A DNA stretch of 64,000 nt from Beta vulgaris subsp. vulgaris (GCF_026745355.1 NC_079209.1:6391507-6455506); one strand, 5' to 3'; positions 35,870-46,130 are shown, numbered from the stretch's first letter. Notes: a model not told the origin generated them from the sequence alone. Translations and numbers: made by a program.

Positions 35870-37391
35870 CACTAGTAGAAAAGGTCGATTTGCGTCGCCC
35901 CATTTGCGTCGCATGAATGGCCAAACGACACAATAAAGTAATTTGTGTCACACGTAAAGAGGAGTGCGACGCATAACATGGGTACATAAGTACCAGATAC
36001 GAGCTATATGCGTCGCACGTGACTTAGGCGCGTTGCAAAAGACTAATTTGCGTCGCACCATATTCAACGTGTGATGCAGATACTGAGCCCAATTTGCGTC
36101 GCACCTTACTCAACGTGCGACGTAGATACCAAGAGGCCCACTTCCTTTTCACAACCCTAGCTCCCATATTTCAATTTGATAGATATTTGCCTCAACCCTA
36201 ATTCCTCTCAGCCATTTCATCATCATCATCACTCATCTCCTCTCTCTCTGCCTCTCTCTCTCCCTCTCCCTCTCCCTCTCCCTCACTCAACCGTTATAAG
36301 ACGTTTCATCAACAACGCATCTGCTTCTTCACCAACAACGCATCTGCTTGTTCACCAACAACGCATCTGCTTGTTCACCAACAACGCATCTGCTTGTTCA
36401 CCAACAACGATAACACCGTTTTCATCTGCTTCTTCAAATCGAACCATCTGATTCTTCATCTGATTCGTTATTTTTATCGCGATGTCCTCTCTCACTCTCA
36501 CCGGCGAAAGGCGCGATAAAGCTGAAGATGAAGGCGCAAGAAAGTAGAAGATGACGATGAATATTGAAGAAACATTAGAATTCAACTGAAAGTTGACGGT
36601 TAATATTTTACTTAGATTGTATTGTTGATGCTTTAGATTTTAGGGTTTTTTATTAGATCTAAATTTTGTTTTTTGGGGTTACATTTTATAATTTCGTTTT
36701 AGAGACATGAATTTTTAGTATTCTTTTGTGTTACATTTGATTTTGTTTTGTGATATATTTCGTTTTGTACTTCGAGTCATTTCGTCGCCTTGGTATTCTT
36801 TCTTTTTCTTCTTTTATTCGTTTCATTTCGTTTATCACAAGCTTCCTGATGGACCTGATGTGCCATTACGTTCATTTTCCTTTGTTTTCAATACTTCGTT
36901 TAAGTGAAGATATGGTTTTGCACCAGTAATTCTCTAATCTTTATTAGACTATAATTTTCTTTTTTGATTTTCTATAATTTATGTATTCTTTTTTATGTAA
37001 TTATCTCTTTTTCTTTATTTTCTGTAATTTATTATTACAAATCTACGACTTTAGGGTGCAACAGCCTCATTCTTGGTTCATTAATTTTTTTTTAAAAAAT
37101 ATTTTTTTAAAAAAAATTGCAATTTGCGTCGCACGTAGCCCAAGGCAAATCACTCATCTGCGTCGCACCCTAGGCGATGTGCGACACACATTACCCTATG
37201 TGGGCTGGGGAGACCAATTTGCGTCGCACCGTATACAACGTGCGACGCATATAGCTAAAAGATCTGCGTCGTTTCCTCATACGACACAGATCAATTATAG
37301 GTCATCTGCGTCGAGACCTGTGCCATCGGACCCAATTCCGGCGCAAATAAGGGTCCCAGGTCCTACGCAAATCGACCTTTTTCTACTAGTG
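35870..37391. mobile_element. Non-autonomous CACTA element
   Basis: A 1522-bp insert with termini CACTAGTAGAAAAGGTCGAT and the inverted CACTAGTAGAAAAAGGTCGA. A 3-bp duplication TTG flanks it (35867-35869, 37392-37394). Subterminal regions carry many copies of tttgcgtcgcac (for example 35888, 36049, 36093, 37125, 37217) in both orientations, as expected for transposase binding in CACTA elements. The interior has CT-rich DNA and a 23-bp tandem repeat and encodes no transposase. It sits in the Tat antisense ORF. Confidence 0.92.
36311..36402. repeat. 23-bp tandem repeat inside the CACTA element
   Basis: Four near-identical 23-bp units (aacaacgcatctgcttgttc plus acc) start at 36311, 36334, 36357 and 36380, with a partial fifth. 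A (CCCTCT)n tract lies just upstream (36240-36290). Confidence 0.85.
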
Positions 37392-38269
37392 TTGCTTTGC
37401 CGTGAGGATCATCCATCAGCACCTTAATCAAGGAATGGGTGGAGAATTTTGAGCATGTACCTCCCTTCAGATCTAGATCAGGGTACTCCAGTCGGTCTGA
37501 AGTTAATGCCTCGCCTTCCTCCCTCGTCATGGCTATCCTAACTACACCATCAAACAAGTATCGGTATACGAAACTCCTCGAAGAGGGATAGGCTTTGGAC
37601 ACCTCCCAAGGATAGGGAATGATGCCCTCGGCCTCCTCTTCCACTTGTAATGGAATCGGGAGAGAGACCGCGTCGGGTACATCCGAGAGGTCAGGGTAAC
37701 TTATTAAAGTTGACACCAACGTTATTCTCATCCTCCTTACTTCCTTTTCCAAGTTATAAGGAGGCAAAGTTGGGCAGTCACCGACTCGGAAGAACTCCCC
37801 ATTATTTATAAACAAGGGGGTCGACCGAGGAATATTGAAATAAAAAGAGAAACTTAAAGAAAGGTCAACAGTGTACATGGTCGGATGAAGAAACCGGAGA
37901 AACGGTGCTGGAGAGTTGAGAGAGAAAAATGGAGAATTTTTGAGAGAGAAAGTTTGGGAAAAGAACAAATGATTCGAAAATCTCTCTCCTCCCCCATATA
38001 TATAGATAGACCTCAGAAGACGCGCAACGCAAACCTCCCCGCGTCACTTAATGGTTCTTTTTAGGCGGCCTAAATGGATCGGACTAACTCAACCCAAAGG
38101 TCTTCGTCCAGGGAAGGTGAAACGTCGAAAATTCTCGGCAATTTTCCGTCAGCTCAACCCTGAGGAGGGACCGTAAAATCCCAAGTATCCAAGATTGCCA
38201 TGTGGCATCCATGGTCAGATGCACCCGCTCGGATAAAAAATAACTCTCGTCTCTTTATATGACAAATAA

Positions 38270-38945
38270 ATGTCAATCAGCACCTACTCGGGCAGCTTGG
38301 GGGTCCTTAGCCCCTCATCCGAGTGGGCTCAACCCTACTCTGCTCACAGGGGACCCTCTCCCCTTGCCCGAGTCACCTTTAATTTGTACTTAGTCAAATA
38401 TGATTAAGTACCGATTGGCACCCACTCGAACAGTTTGGGGCTCATTAGCCACTCATCGAGTGGCGTCTACCCTACTCGGCTCATAGGGGACCCTCTCCCC
38501 TTGACCGAGTCACTTTAGTACTTAGTCAAATAAGATTAAGTACCGATTGGCACCCACTCGGACGGCTTAGGGCTCATTACCTCATCATCCGAGTGGTGTC
38601 CACCCTACTCAGCTCATAGAGGACTATTTCCCCTACCCGAGTTACTTTTGTAATTGGCACCCACCCAGACTGTCTGGGGTTCATTAGCCACTCATCCAGG
38701 TATTGTCCACCCTACTCGACTTATAGGTGATCCCCCCTTTCCCGAGTCACTTCTTGGCACCTACTCGGACAACTTGGGGATCATTAACCCCTCATCCGAG
38801 TGGTGTCATACCTACTCGGCCGAATCACTCCTATACTTAGCCAAATATGGCTAAGTAGTAGTTATTACCCACTCGGTCATCCAAGGATTCAAGCTCTCCA
38901 TGAAGGACGACCTGGTCGGCCGAGTCATTCTCCTAAAGAAATAAG
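38270..38945 (+). repeat. Degenerate tandem repeats (about 100-135 bp units) of the Tat 3' region
   Basis: About five units each begin near ggcacccactcgga and contain ctcattagccactcatccga, cctactcggctcatagggga and ccccttgcccgagtcac. Unit starts are near 38280, 38417, 38549, 38657 and 38755, so units shorten towards the 3' side. Such arrays upstream of the 3' LTR are typical of Tat elements. Confidence 0.75.
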
Positions 38946-38950
38946 ACTCG

Positions 38951-39986
38951 GGGCGCGTTCTCTTCACCTGAATAACCCTGAACTTATCTGAACTGAACTT
39001 ATTGGACCTGAACTGAACTTATTAGACCTGATTGGATTTGATTCAACTTATTGGACCTTATTGAACCTAAGTGGAACTAATTGGACCTGATTGAAACAAA
39101 CTTATTGACCTGATTCAAACTTATTAGACCTTATTGGACCTAATTGAAACTTATTAGACCTTATTGGATCTGATTGGAACTTATTTGACCTTATTAGACA
39201 AAAAAAATTGATGAGTTATAATATAAATATTACCCTAACGTAAATACTACCCCTCAAATTTTATTATATAATAATAATTATTAAAATTTTCCCTTTAAAA
39301 AAATAATTATTATTAATTATCTCTTCTGATAAACAATTTAACAAAAAAAAATATACTATTTTTATACTTGCTTATACACAACTTTCACCACTAGTATATC
39401 TATTATAATTAGTCTTGTTAATAGTAATATGAATAATAAAATAATAGACAATATTACAAGTATAATACTATACATTGTGGTACTTTTATTAAAAAATTTA
39501 ATAATAATATAATCAGTTAATAGTAATATGAATAATAAAATAATAGACAATAATGCAAATATTTAATAAAATAATAGACAATAATGCAAATATTTAATAA
39601 AAAAAAAGACAATAATACGAGTATAATACGATATAATCATTATGGTACTTTAATTAAAATTCTAATAATAACATAATCAGCTAATAGTGATATAAATAAT
39701 AAAATAATGGTCAATAATACAAATATTTATTGATCATTGACTATTTGGACCTTATTGGACCTAATTAGACCTAATTGGAACTTATTGCTCCTAATTGGAA
39801 CTTATTGGACCTTATTAGATCTGATTGGAACTTATTGCACCTGATTGGAACTTAATGGACCTGATTGGAACTTATTGTCCTAAGTGGATCTGATTGAAAC
39901 TTATCTGAACTGAACTGAACTTATCTGAACTGGACTGAACTTATTGGAACTGAAATTTAATTTATTAAAGTGAAGAGAACGCAGCC
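38951..39986. mobile_element. TIR element of unusual family, copy 2
   Basis: A 1036-bp insert with ends GGGCGCGTTCTCTTCACC and the inverted GGCTGCGTTCTCTTCAC, flanked by TCG (38948-38950, 39987-39989). Subterminal arrays of ttattggacctgattggaac units flank an AT-rich centre shared with copy 1 but inverted relative to it. No coding capacity. Confidence 0.8.
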
Positions 39987-40290
39987 TCGGTCGGCTTCAA
40001 TCACTCCCAAGGAAAAGTGACCCGATAGGCTAAGCAAAATCTTTAAGGGGAGGCGACTCAGTCGGCCTCACTAACACTCAATAAAAGATGACCCGGTCGG
40101 CCATGTAATTTCCTCAAGGGGAGGTGACTCGGTCGGCCTCAATAATCCTTAATACAGGGTTACCCAGTCGGTCAAGCGATTCCCTCAAGGGGAAGCGACT
40201 CGGTTAGCCTCAACAACCTCAATGGAAGACCACCCGGTCGGTCAGGTAATCCCTTAGGGGAGGTGACTCGGTCGGCTCAACCACCCTCAA
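39987..40290 (+). repeat. About 72-75 bp tandem repeats next to the Tat 3' LTR
   Basis: Four to five units built on gactcggtcggcctcaataa, gacccggtcggcc and ctcaaggggaggtg, directly following TIR copy 2. They are separate from, but similar in words to, the longer array at 38270. Confidence 0.7.
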
Positions 40291-40425
40291 GGGGCATAGA
40301 TCTAGTGACGCTGAGTCCATTCCGAAAGATCCTGCTCTTCCGTCGGATCTCTGTGAAAGGAGAGTTATTACTTTGCCACGGATGGGCATCACCCAGTCGG
40401 ACCTCAATAATCCCTCATCCTGGCG

Positions 40426-40901
40426 TGAGGCTAATTATTTAAGCTCAATAAATGGCCCGCCCAATATCTATGCCATGTCATCAAGAATTACCAGGCAGGT
40501 TGCATAGTGAGTCCCACCTGGAAGTTGACCTAGCTCTAGGTCATCTATGGATTCACAGATGGGGCTAGAAAGGGCAATTATCGAAAAAGGCAACACAATC
40601 ATTGACCCCCGGAAAGCTCATCCCATCAATGTTACCTTTCTGGAAATTTGCAATCATATAAATACCAATTGTCTCATCAATGAACAAGTATTGAATTCTC
40701 ACCTAACAAACTAGCATCTCCCTCTAGACTTTCTCTCTCTACCTCAACTGACTTGAGCGTCGGAGGGGCGATCCCGGAACAACCCTCGGGGTAGTCTAAC
40801 CTTATTTTTCAGGTTTCCGACGTACGGACAATTGACTTAGACAAACGCTCTTGGGGCTCATTCCTACTCAGCACATTTCAACAATTCTTAATTTCTAGAC
40901 A
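40426..40901 (+). repeat. 3' LTR of the Tat element
   Basis: The counterpart of 26292-26763 with many substitutions and small indels. It ends ttaatttctagaca, where the 5' copy reads ttaatttctaggca. Confidence 0.85.
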
Positions 40902-41427
40902 AAAACAATATTAAAAAATTGTGTTAATGATTGCATTTGCTGGAATTTTACGTCTTCTTAGGTGAAATAAAGTACTTTCAAATGAGTATTATGTTAGATA
41001 AAGTAGTTTTGGGATCCTTCAATTGCATTGTATTTTGAAGAGCATGAAGGAACAATCTGATGTAGAGTAATTAAAGAGCGTGATTCTTCTTCAGACCTTT
41101 AATTAGCTTTTGAAAGTACATCAAATGTTTCTCTTATTTGAAGGAAAAACCTTACTATTTAAAGGTGCAATCACAAAATTAATTAATTTTCACTTTTTAG
41201 TAGCTTCATATGTACTAACTTCGTAAGTCCATATCCCCCTATTCGAAGCTACAGGGTTGTCCTTGGCCTATCATTGGAAAATTAGAACTCGTACTCATGT
41301 TGGCCAGGATCTAGACCTAAAAGACTGTGTGACACTAGCCCACAACTATATTGGTACGAAGGTTTGTAAATTTTATGTGGAAGTGGAAAGAATGCTCACA
41401 ATAGAAGATAGCAAAAGTGATACATTC
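40902..41427. other. AT-rich spacer
   Basis: No gene or bounded element is seen between the Tat 3' LTR and the next SINE. Confidence 0.4.
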
Positions 41428-41443
41428 AAAACCTGCTAGTAAT

Positions 41444-41640
41444 AAGGATGAGGAGCTAGCTCATGTGGTAGAGCACTTTCCTCTGATCTTTGAGGTCAGG
41501 GGTTTGATCCTTACCCCCAACATTATGTTGGGGTATTTCCTTAGCATGCTTTACCCGCCAATACGCTGGTAGTTCCTACAAGGCTAGTAGCCTTGGTAGG
41601 GGTTAGCCCTTGGGCTGACTTAATTTCCCAATCAAAAAAA
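41444..41640 (+). mobile_element. tRNA-derived SINE, third family, 16-bp target duplication
   Basis: A 197-bp insert flanked by perfect repeats aaaacctgctagtaat (41428-41443 and 41641-41656). The head carries A-box-like tagctcatgtggtagagc and B-box-like GGTTTGATCC. The body contains cattatgttggggtatttcc and a final A-run. It is a clean, recent insertion. Confidence 0.92.
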
Positions 41641-41656
41641 AAAACCTGCTAGTAAT

Positions 41657-41953
41657 TTGCAAAATTAAACATGCTCGCATGGAATATAATATAGATCCAA
41701 AACTCTCATAATTCACTAGTTAATAACTAATAACTGTTCCAAAAACCAAATAAATATATATGCATATCTTAAATTAACCTTCATTTTTAGATAAGTGCAA
41801 AAATTTAACTTTCACGCTTGTCAACGGACAACTTTGACCATTAATATATCTAATTATGTATTTGTAGAAGTTATAAAAGTTCATATCATGGAAATATTAA
41901 TTAAAATAAATCCAACAACATGTTATATGATCAAATTTTATTACTGTTTTTTT
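41657..41953. other. AT-rich spacer
   Basis: Nothing recognisable. Confidence 0.4.
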
Positions 41954-42217
41954 TACCATATACCCCTTACAATTTCTTAGTGCACCATATAACCTTGTGA
42001 GTTTCCAAATTCACCATATACCCAGACGTTTTAAAAAGTACATCAAACTATCATTATGGTTAACGAAAGTCTAAAAACGTTAGTCAATAACCCCTAATCC
42101 TAACTCTAATCCTAATTAGATACCCTAAACTTTTTAAAACGTCTGGGTATATGGTGAATTTGGAAACTCGTAAGGTTATATGATGCAAAATAAACTTTGT
42201 CAGGGGTATATGGTGAA
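41954..42217. mobile_element. Long-TIR MITE (probably Mutator-type)
   Basis: Inverted arms of about 85 bp: the left runs from accatatacccc to acgttttaaaaag, the right from cttttt-aaaacgtctgggt to ggggtatatggtg. The loop contains repeated cctaatccta words. Target duplications could not be defined because the flanks are T-rich. Confidence 0.7.
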
Positions 42218-42258
42218 ATAATTGTTCTTTTTATATATTAGTAAAAAACACAATCAAA

Positions 42259-42872
42259 CACTAGTGGGAAAAACGCTACCGGATAAGCTAAAGGCACAAA
42301 GTTTCCAGCGATAGAAGAGAGGCCCAAAGTTTACAAAGGCCCAAATTCCATTGAATACTCGTAAATAAACCTAATGCCAAAACCGATATATTAACACTCA
42401 CTCCACTCTCACTCAACCAGTCTACCCTGATCCCTCCTCTCTCTCTCATAGCTCACTCAACCCTAATCCTTCATCTCTCTCCTCTTCAGATCTGCTCCTC
42501 CCTCTTCCCTCTCAAACCCACGACACCAACCACTCTCACTCGTAATCTCTCTCTCACCTACGAACACCATCAACGAACACCCTCTCACCCACCTGACTTC
42601 GCAAACCACAAAAATCTCCACCATCTCAAGCCACCATAGCAACACACTCTCTTTGCCTCGCCTTCTCTCTATTCATCATCATTGTTAACACCACCTTGCT
42701 CGTCGATCGTTTCGTTGCGATTTCGAAGAAAAAGCATGTGAGTTTAAGTCCTTGCCAACCACTCGTCGCTTGCCACAACGGCTCGACTCATCCTTACTCG
42801 CCGTTCGTTTCGTTTGAAGACTCGTCTTAGGCACGTTAAAGTTTCGTCGCCGCGTGTTGCCATGGAGGTTTC
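42259..42872. mobile_element. CACTA-like terminus (one end only)
   Basis: CACTAGTGGGAAAAACGCTACC has the form of a CACTA left terminus. About 600 bp of non-coding sequence with pyrimidine-rich tracts (42400-42660) follows. No matching inverted right end is in view; the sequence runs directly into a LINE fragment near 42873. It is a truncated or chimeric element. Confidence 0.5.
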
Positions 42873-44205
42873 AACCAAATCTAAAATGTCATCTATAATT
42901 AAATGAAACTCACTAGATCCCCCTCAACCCTTTCTTAAAGCTTGTATCGCTAGAAGGCTATCACTCTCCACCTCCAAGTGACGGTAGCCTAACTCCTTCA
43001 CCAGTTTGAGACCATGATAAATCGCCTTTGCTTCCGCTACACGCGGCTCCCAAGCTACCTCGAATTGCAACGCACCAGCAGCTAGCACATCACTCTTCTC
43101 ATCACGGAACACCGCACCTAACCCGCTCCCACCAACCCCAATTTGGCCCGCATCAATATTGAGCTTCAAGGTTCCAGCGTTGGGCTTGGCCCATTCACTT
43201 GCGTGGGGGGCAGCAGTAGCTCCTCCCTTGTGGCGCGTTTGGCTAATTTCCAAGGCTTCTTTACATATCTTCTTTGCATATTGCCATGTGGCCATAGGAT
43301 AGCCCCCCTCACCTTCCATCAACATCTTGCATCGAGCCCCCCAAATCACCCAAGATAGAGTCACCAGCTCGCACATCGCCTCCCCTTCCAACTTTTCGAA
43401 ACAACCTTCCCACCAATCACCCACATTCCTGCCCACGTCTCGCTCCCTAGTGTCAAAATCACTAAGTCTCCAAACCTCCTGTGCGAAAAAGCAGTAGTAT
43501 AGTGCATGAACTACAGATTCATCGCCTAGCCCACACACGCTACAAATCTTTTCCCTGCTAGGAACACGACGGTTCAAGGCTAAAATTTTGGGGAGGGCGT
43601 TTGAGAGAGCCATCCACGCAAAAATTTTAACCCGGGGCAGCACTTGCAAACTCCATATTTTCTTCCAAACCATCGAAGGAGACGAAGTAGAGGCTTCAAT
43701 AGCTTGCTCCGAGTCACCCAAAATAGCTTTGTATGCAGAGCTCACCGAATACACTACATCCTTTTCAAGGTCCCAACACATAACATCCTCCGGAAGACGG
43801 GAACTTATAGGGATGCTCATTACTCGTTCCACCTCAAAAGGTAGAAAAAGCTGTGATTATAAACTTCTATTCCAAAATTCTTATAAATAGGATGAATTAA
43901 ATCCCCCACCATAGTGTTAGGATTCGAATTCCCTCGCGGATAAATAATTTTGCGAGACTGCATACCTGGAATCCATTCATCATGCCAAACTCGGATTTTC
44001 TCACCATCACCAACCCTCCACCTAACTCCTCTTCTCAACACACACCTCGCTTCCCAAATACCACGCCAAGTATAGCTCGGATTCGACCCCAACTCAGCAT
44101 CCATAAAAGAGGAATAGGGATAATATTTCGCCTTTAGAACTTGTTCAATCAAACTTCCCTTGTGAGTCGTAAGACGCCATGCCTGTTTTCCCAATAGAGC
44201 CCAGT
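42873..44205 (-). pseudogene. LINE (L1-type) C-terminal fragment: RT tail, zf-RVT and RNase H
   Basis: On the minus strand, from 44194: RWRVGDGEKIRVWHDEWIPG, a frame change near 43840, then a zinc-binding RVT domain (SLQVLPRVKIFAWMALSNAL, KICSVCGLGDESVVHALYYC) and an RNase H domain (LKLNIDAGQIGVGGSGLGAV, EAKAIYHGLKLV, VESDSLLAIQAL). A stop near 42924 is followed by in-frame family-like sequence to about 42873. The polymerase core is missing (5' truncation), and the 3' end is cut by the CACTA-like DNA. Confidence 0.85.
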
Positions 44206-44209
44206 TGAA

Positions 44210-44434
44210 CAGATGAAGTATTTGAAATGAAGCGAGTGATTTAAATCTTCTACTGTAAACAAATTCTTCTTTCCCACTTTATATGATGTACATTCATACG
44301 CGAATTGGTTCATTTTAATACTTTTCCTTCTTTGAACTAGTAATGGGGGCATCCAAGAGATCAAGTCTTGGTTGTGCGTTTCCACTACTACTCTGGACTT
44401 ATAGCAGATTTGTAGATGGGTTAGAAGAAGTTCA
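44210..44434 (+). mobile_element. Second LINE fragment, left part, split by the Copia insertion
   Basis: The plus-strand reading frame entering the Copia site (RWVRRS) continues in frame with 63347 onward (SKSKFQKQVILAG) once the Copia element and one GTTCA are removed. The upstream part is degraded. Confidence 0.6.
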
Positions 44435-45221
44435 TGTTGGAACATTTATAGGGTAATGGGTTTGAAACTCATAAGGGTATGTACTAGAAGAGGAGGAGGT
44501 CTAGTATGCAAAAGGCTAGAATGTATCAAGTGGCAAAACGCATTGATAAACCAAGGGAGACAGAAGACTGACCGCGAGTCGCGACAAGCGTCGCGAGTCG
44601 CGACCAGTGGCCCGTCGCGAGTCGCGACAGGCGTCGCGGGTCGCGACCAGCGCCTCGCGGCTCGCGAGCTTTTTCGCGAGTCGCGACGTGTCTTCTGCCT
44701 TGGAATGCGAAAAGTTGCCTCGACGGTTTTATATCCGTTGTGATGCTTTATTGATCATTTTAATGACTTTAAGGTCCTTTAATCAGTAGATTAAAGACCT
44801 TTGATGAGTGATTAAGATGGGGTTATGTGATTAACCTCTCTAGTCAATGTGATTAAGTTGGGGGTTATGTGATTAACCTCCCTAGACAATGAAAGGTTTA
44901 TTCTTCCTATATAAACCTTGGGATTCCTATGAGTGAAGGGTTGGAAGAAAATCAGATTTTCTATACTCTCAAATACTTCTTGCTTTGCTTAAGAGAAACC
45001 TTGCAATCTTCTCTTGAGTGTTCTTCACAAACACAAAAACACAAGTTCTTGTTGATTCACTTAGAAGATCATCTAAGTGGATTGTTTCTCTCCATTGTAT
45101 CTCATTAGTTATTTCGTGTTAACCCGGTGATCCTAGAGGGGCGAAATTAAACTAATAGGAAAGCGTAGTTTCCGTGCCTTGGAGTGGATATCCGGTTCTC
45201 TCATTGATCACACATCTAACA
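44435..45221 (+). repeat. 5' LTR of the Copia element
   Basis: 787 bp, TGTTGGAACA to CATCTAACA. TATATAAA is at 44908-44915. A CG-rich block of gcgagtcgcgac words lies at about 44570-44690. Confidence 0.93.
44570..44690. repeat. CG-dense repeat block in Copia U3
   Basis: Repeated gcgagtcgcgac / gcgtcgcgggtcgcgacc words with several TCGCGA palindromes. The 3' LTR has the same block (62713-62812) minus about 23 bp. Confidence 0.85.
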
Positions 45222-45239
45222 ATCTATTAGTTTAATTTC
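45143..45239 (+). promoter_or_regulatory. Putative self-priming stem: LTR segment complementary to the primer-binding position
   Basis: The bases 45224-45239 (ctattagtttaatttc), starting 2 nt after the LTR end, are the perfect reverse complement of 45143-45158 (gaaattaaactaatag) inside the LTR. The loop is 65 nt. The expected Copia primer site TGGTATCAGAGC is absent. The same 16 bases are intact in the 3' LTR. I infer that the transcript can fold back to present a primer at this site. Confidence 0.55.
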
Positions 45240-45253
45240 TCTTTTTTTCGGAT

Positions 45254-46130
45254 ATGGCTCAATCACTCAAGGACATGACTATGAACTTCCAAAAGTTGGA
45301 TAAGTTTGAGGGGGTGGGCTATCGGAGGTGGCAAAAGAAGATGCACTTCTTGTTGACCGCCTTGAATGTGGTGTATGTTTTATCAACTCCTATGCCACCA
45401 TTCCCAAAAGATGGAGAGGAGGATCCCGTGGAGACTACAAGGAAGAGGACAAAGTGGGAGAATGATGACTATATTTGCCGTGGTCATATTCTCAACTCTT
45501 ACCGACCCTTTTTGATCTCTACCAAAATGTGGAGAGTGCAAAGGAACTTTGGGATGCTCTTGAGGCCAAGTACATTTCGGAAGATGCTTCAAGTAAGAAA
45601 TTCCTTGTTAGTAATTTTAATTCTTTTAAAATGACTAATGATCGGCCTATTATGGAGCAATTCCATGAGGTTCATCATATTTTGAACCAAATAAGATCAC
45701 ATGGTATGGTGATGGATGAGGCAATTGCGGTTGCCTCAATCATTGACAAATTACCAAATTCTTGGAAAGATACAAAACATCTTTTAAAACATAAAAAGGA
45801 AGACATGTCCATGGAGCAATTAGGAACTCATCTTCGTATTGAAGAGGGGATCCGGGCTCAAGATGGGGTTAAGGATACTACTCCTAGTATTCCTAAATCT
45901 ACCGTTAATTTGGTAGAGGTTGGTGGGTCTAGTAAGACCAAGAAATCCAACAACAACAACAACAATAACAAAACCAATGTTGCAAACAAGAAGAGGAAGA
46001 CCCTCTCTTGTTGGATATGCAATGGTCCTCATCTTAAGAGGGATTGTCCTTCTAACAACAAGAAGAAGACAAAGAACACACAACCTAGTGTTGTTCAAAA
46101 CCAAGGTAACAATGCACATGTTAATGTAAT
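45254..46130 (+). pseudogene. gag of the Copia element (one frameshift)
   Basis: The ATG at 45254 begins MAQSLKDMTMNFQKLDKFEG, 32 bases after the LTR end. A frame change lies near 45500, after which gag continues (SAKELWDALEAKYISED, GMVMDEAIAVASIIDKLPNS). A zinc knuckle CWICNGPHLKRDC is at 46015-46055. An asparagine-rich linker precedes it. The single frameshift makes it non-functional as written. Confidence 0.85.

Larger units (their letters stand above)
33570..37968 (-). pseudogene. Antisense ORF of the Tat element (gypsy-type 'transposase' domain), interrupted
   Basis: On the minus strand a reading frame begins at about 37968 and runs to the CACTA insertion at 37391. It resumes at 35869 through 35451, with stops, to about 35345. 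After another insertion a coiled-coil-rich tail continues at about 33960-33570 (AEAKLAKVEQDLADVHFKLK). The central part resembles the plant gypsy-type putative transposase domain (PF04195-like), known as an antisense gene between integrase and 3' LTR in Tat elements. Its function is unknown. I did not see an intact copy. Confidence 0.65.
26292..40901 (+). mobile_element. Tat-lineage Ty3/Gypsy LTR retrotransposon, degenerate, with nested insertions
   Basis: LTRs of about 475 bp lie at 26292-26763 and 40426-40901. Between them, in order: primer site, gag, protease, RT, RNase H, a second RNase H-like region, integrase, an antisense reading frame, and tandem repeats before the 3' LTR. The extra RNase H, antisense ORF and 3' repeats are Tat traits. 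Three TIR elements (about 4.0 kb in all), and probably a solo LTR, have inserted. Every ORF has stops or frame changes, and the LTRs differ at many positions, so it is old and inactive. I found no target duplication, and the first LTR base is approximate. Confidence 0.85.

Noticed and set aside
36981..37427. 148-aa ORF across the CACTA right end
   Set aside because: It crosses the transposon border and consists of subterminal repeats.
41257..41439. 60-aa ORF before the SINE
   Set aside because: No recognisable domain, and its end lies in the SINE target duplication.
44456..44743. ORF inside the Copia 5' LTR (also in the 3' LTR)
   Set aside because: It covers U3 and the CG-rich repeats; no protein similarity.
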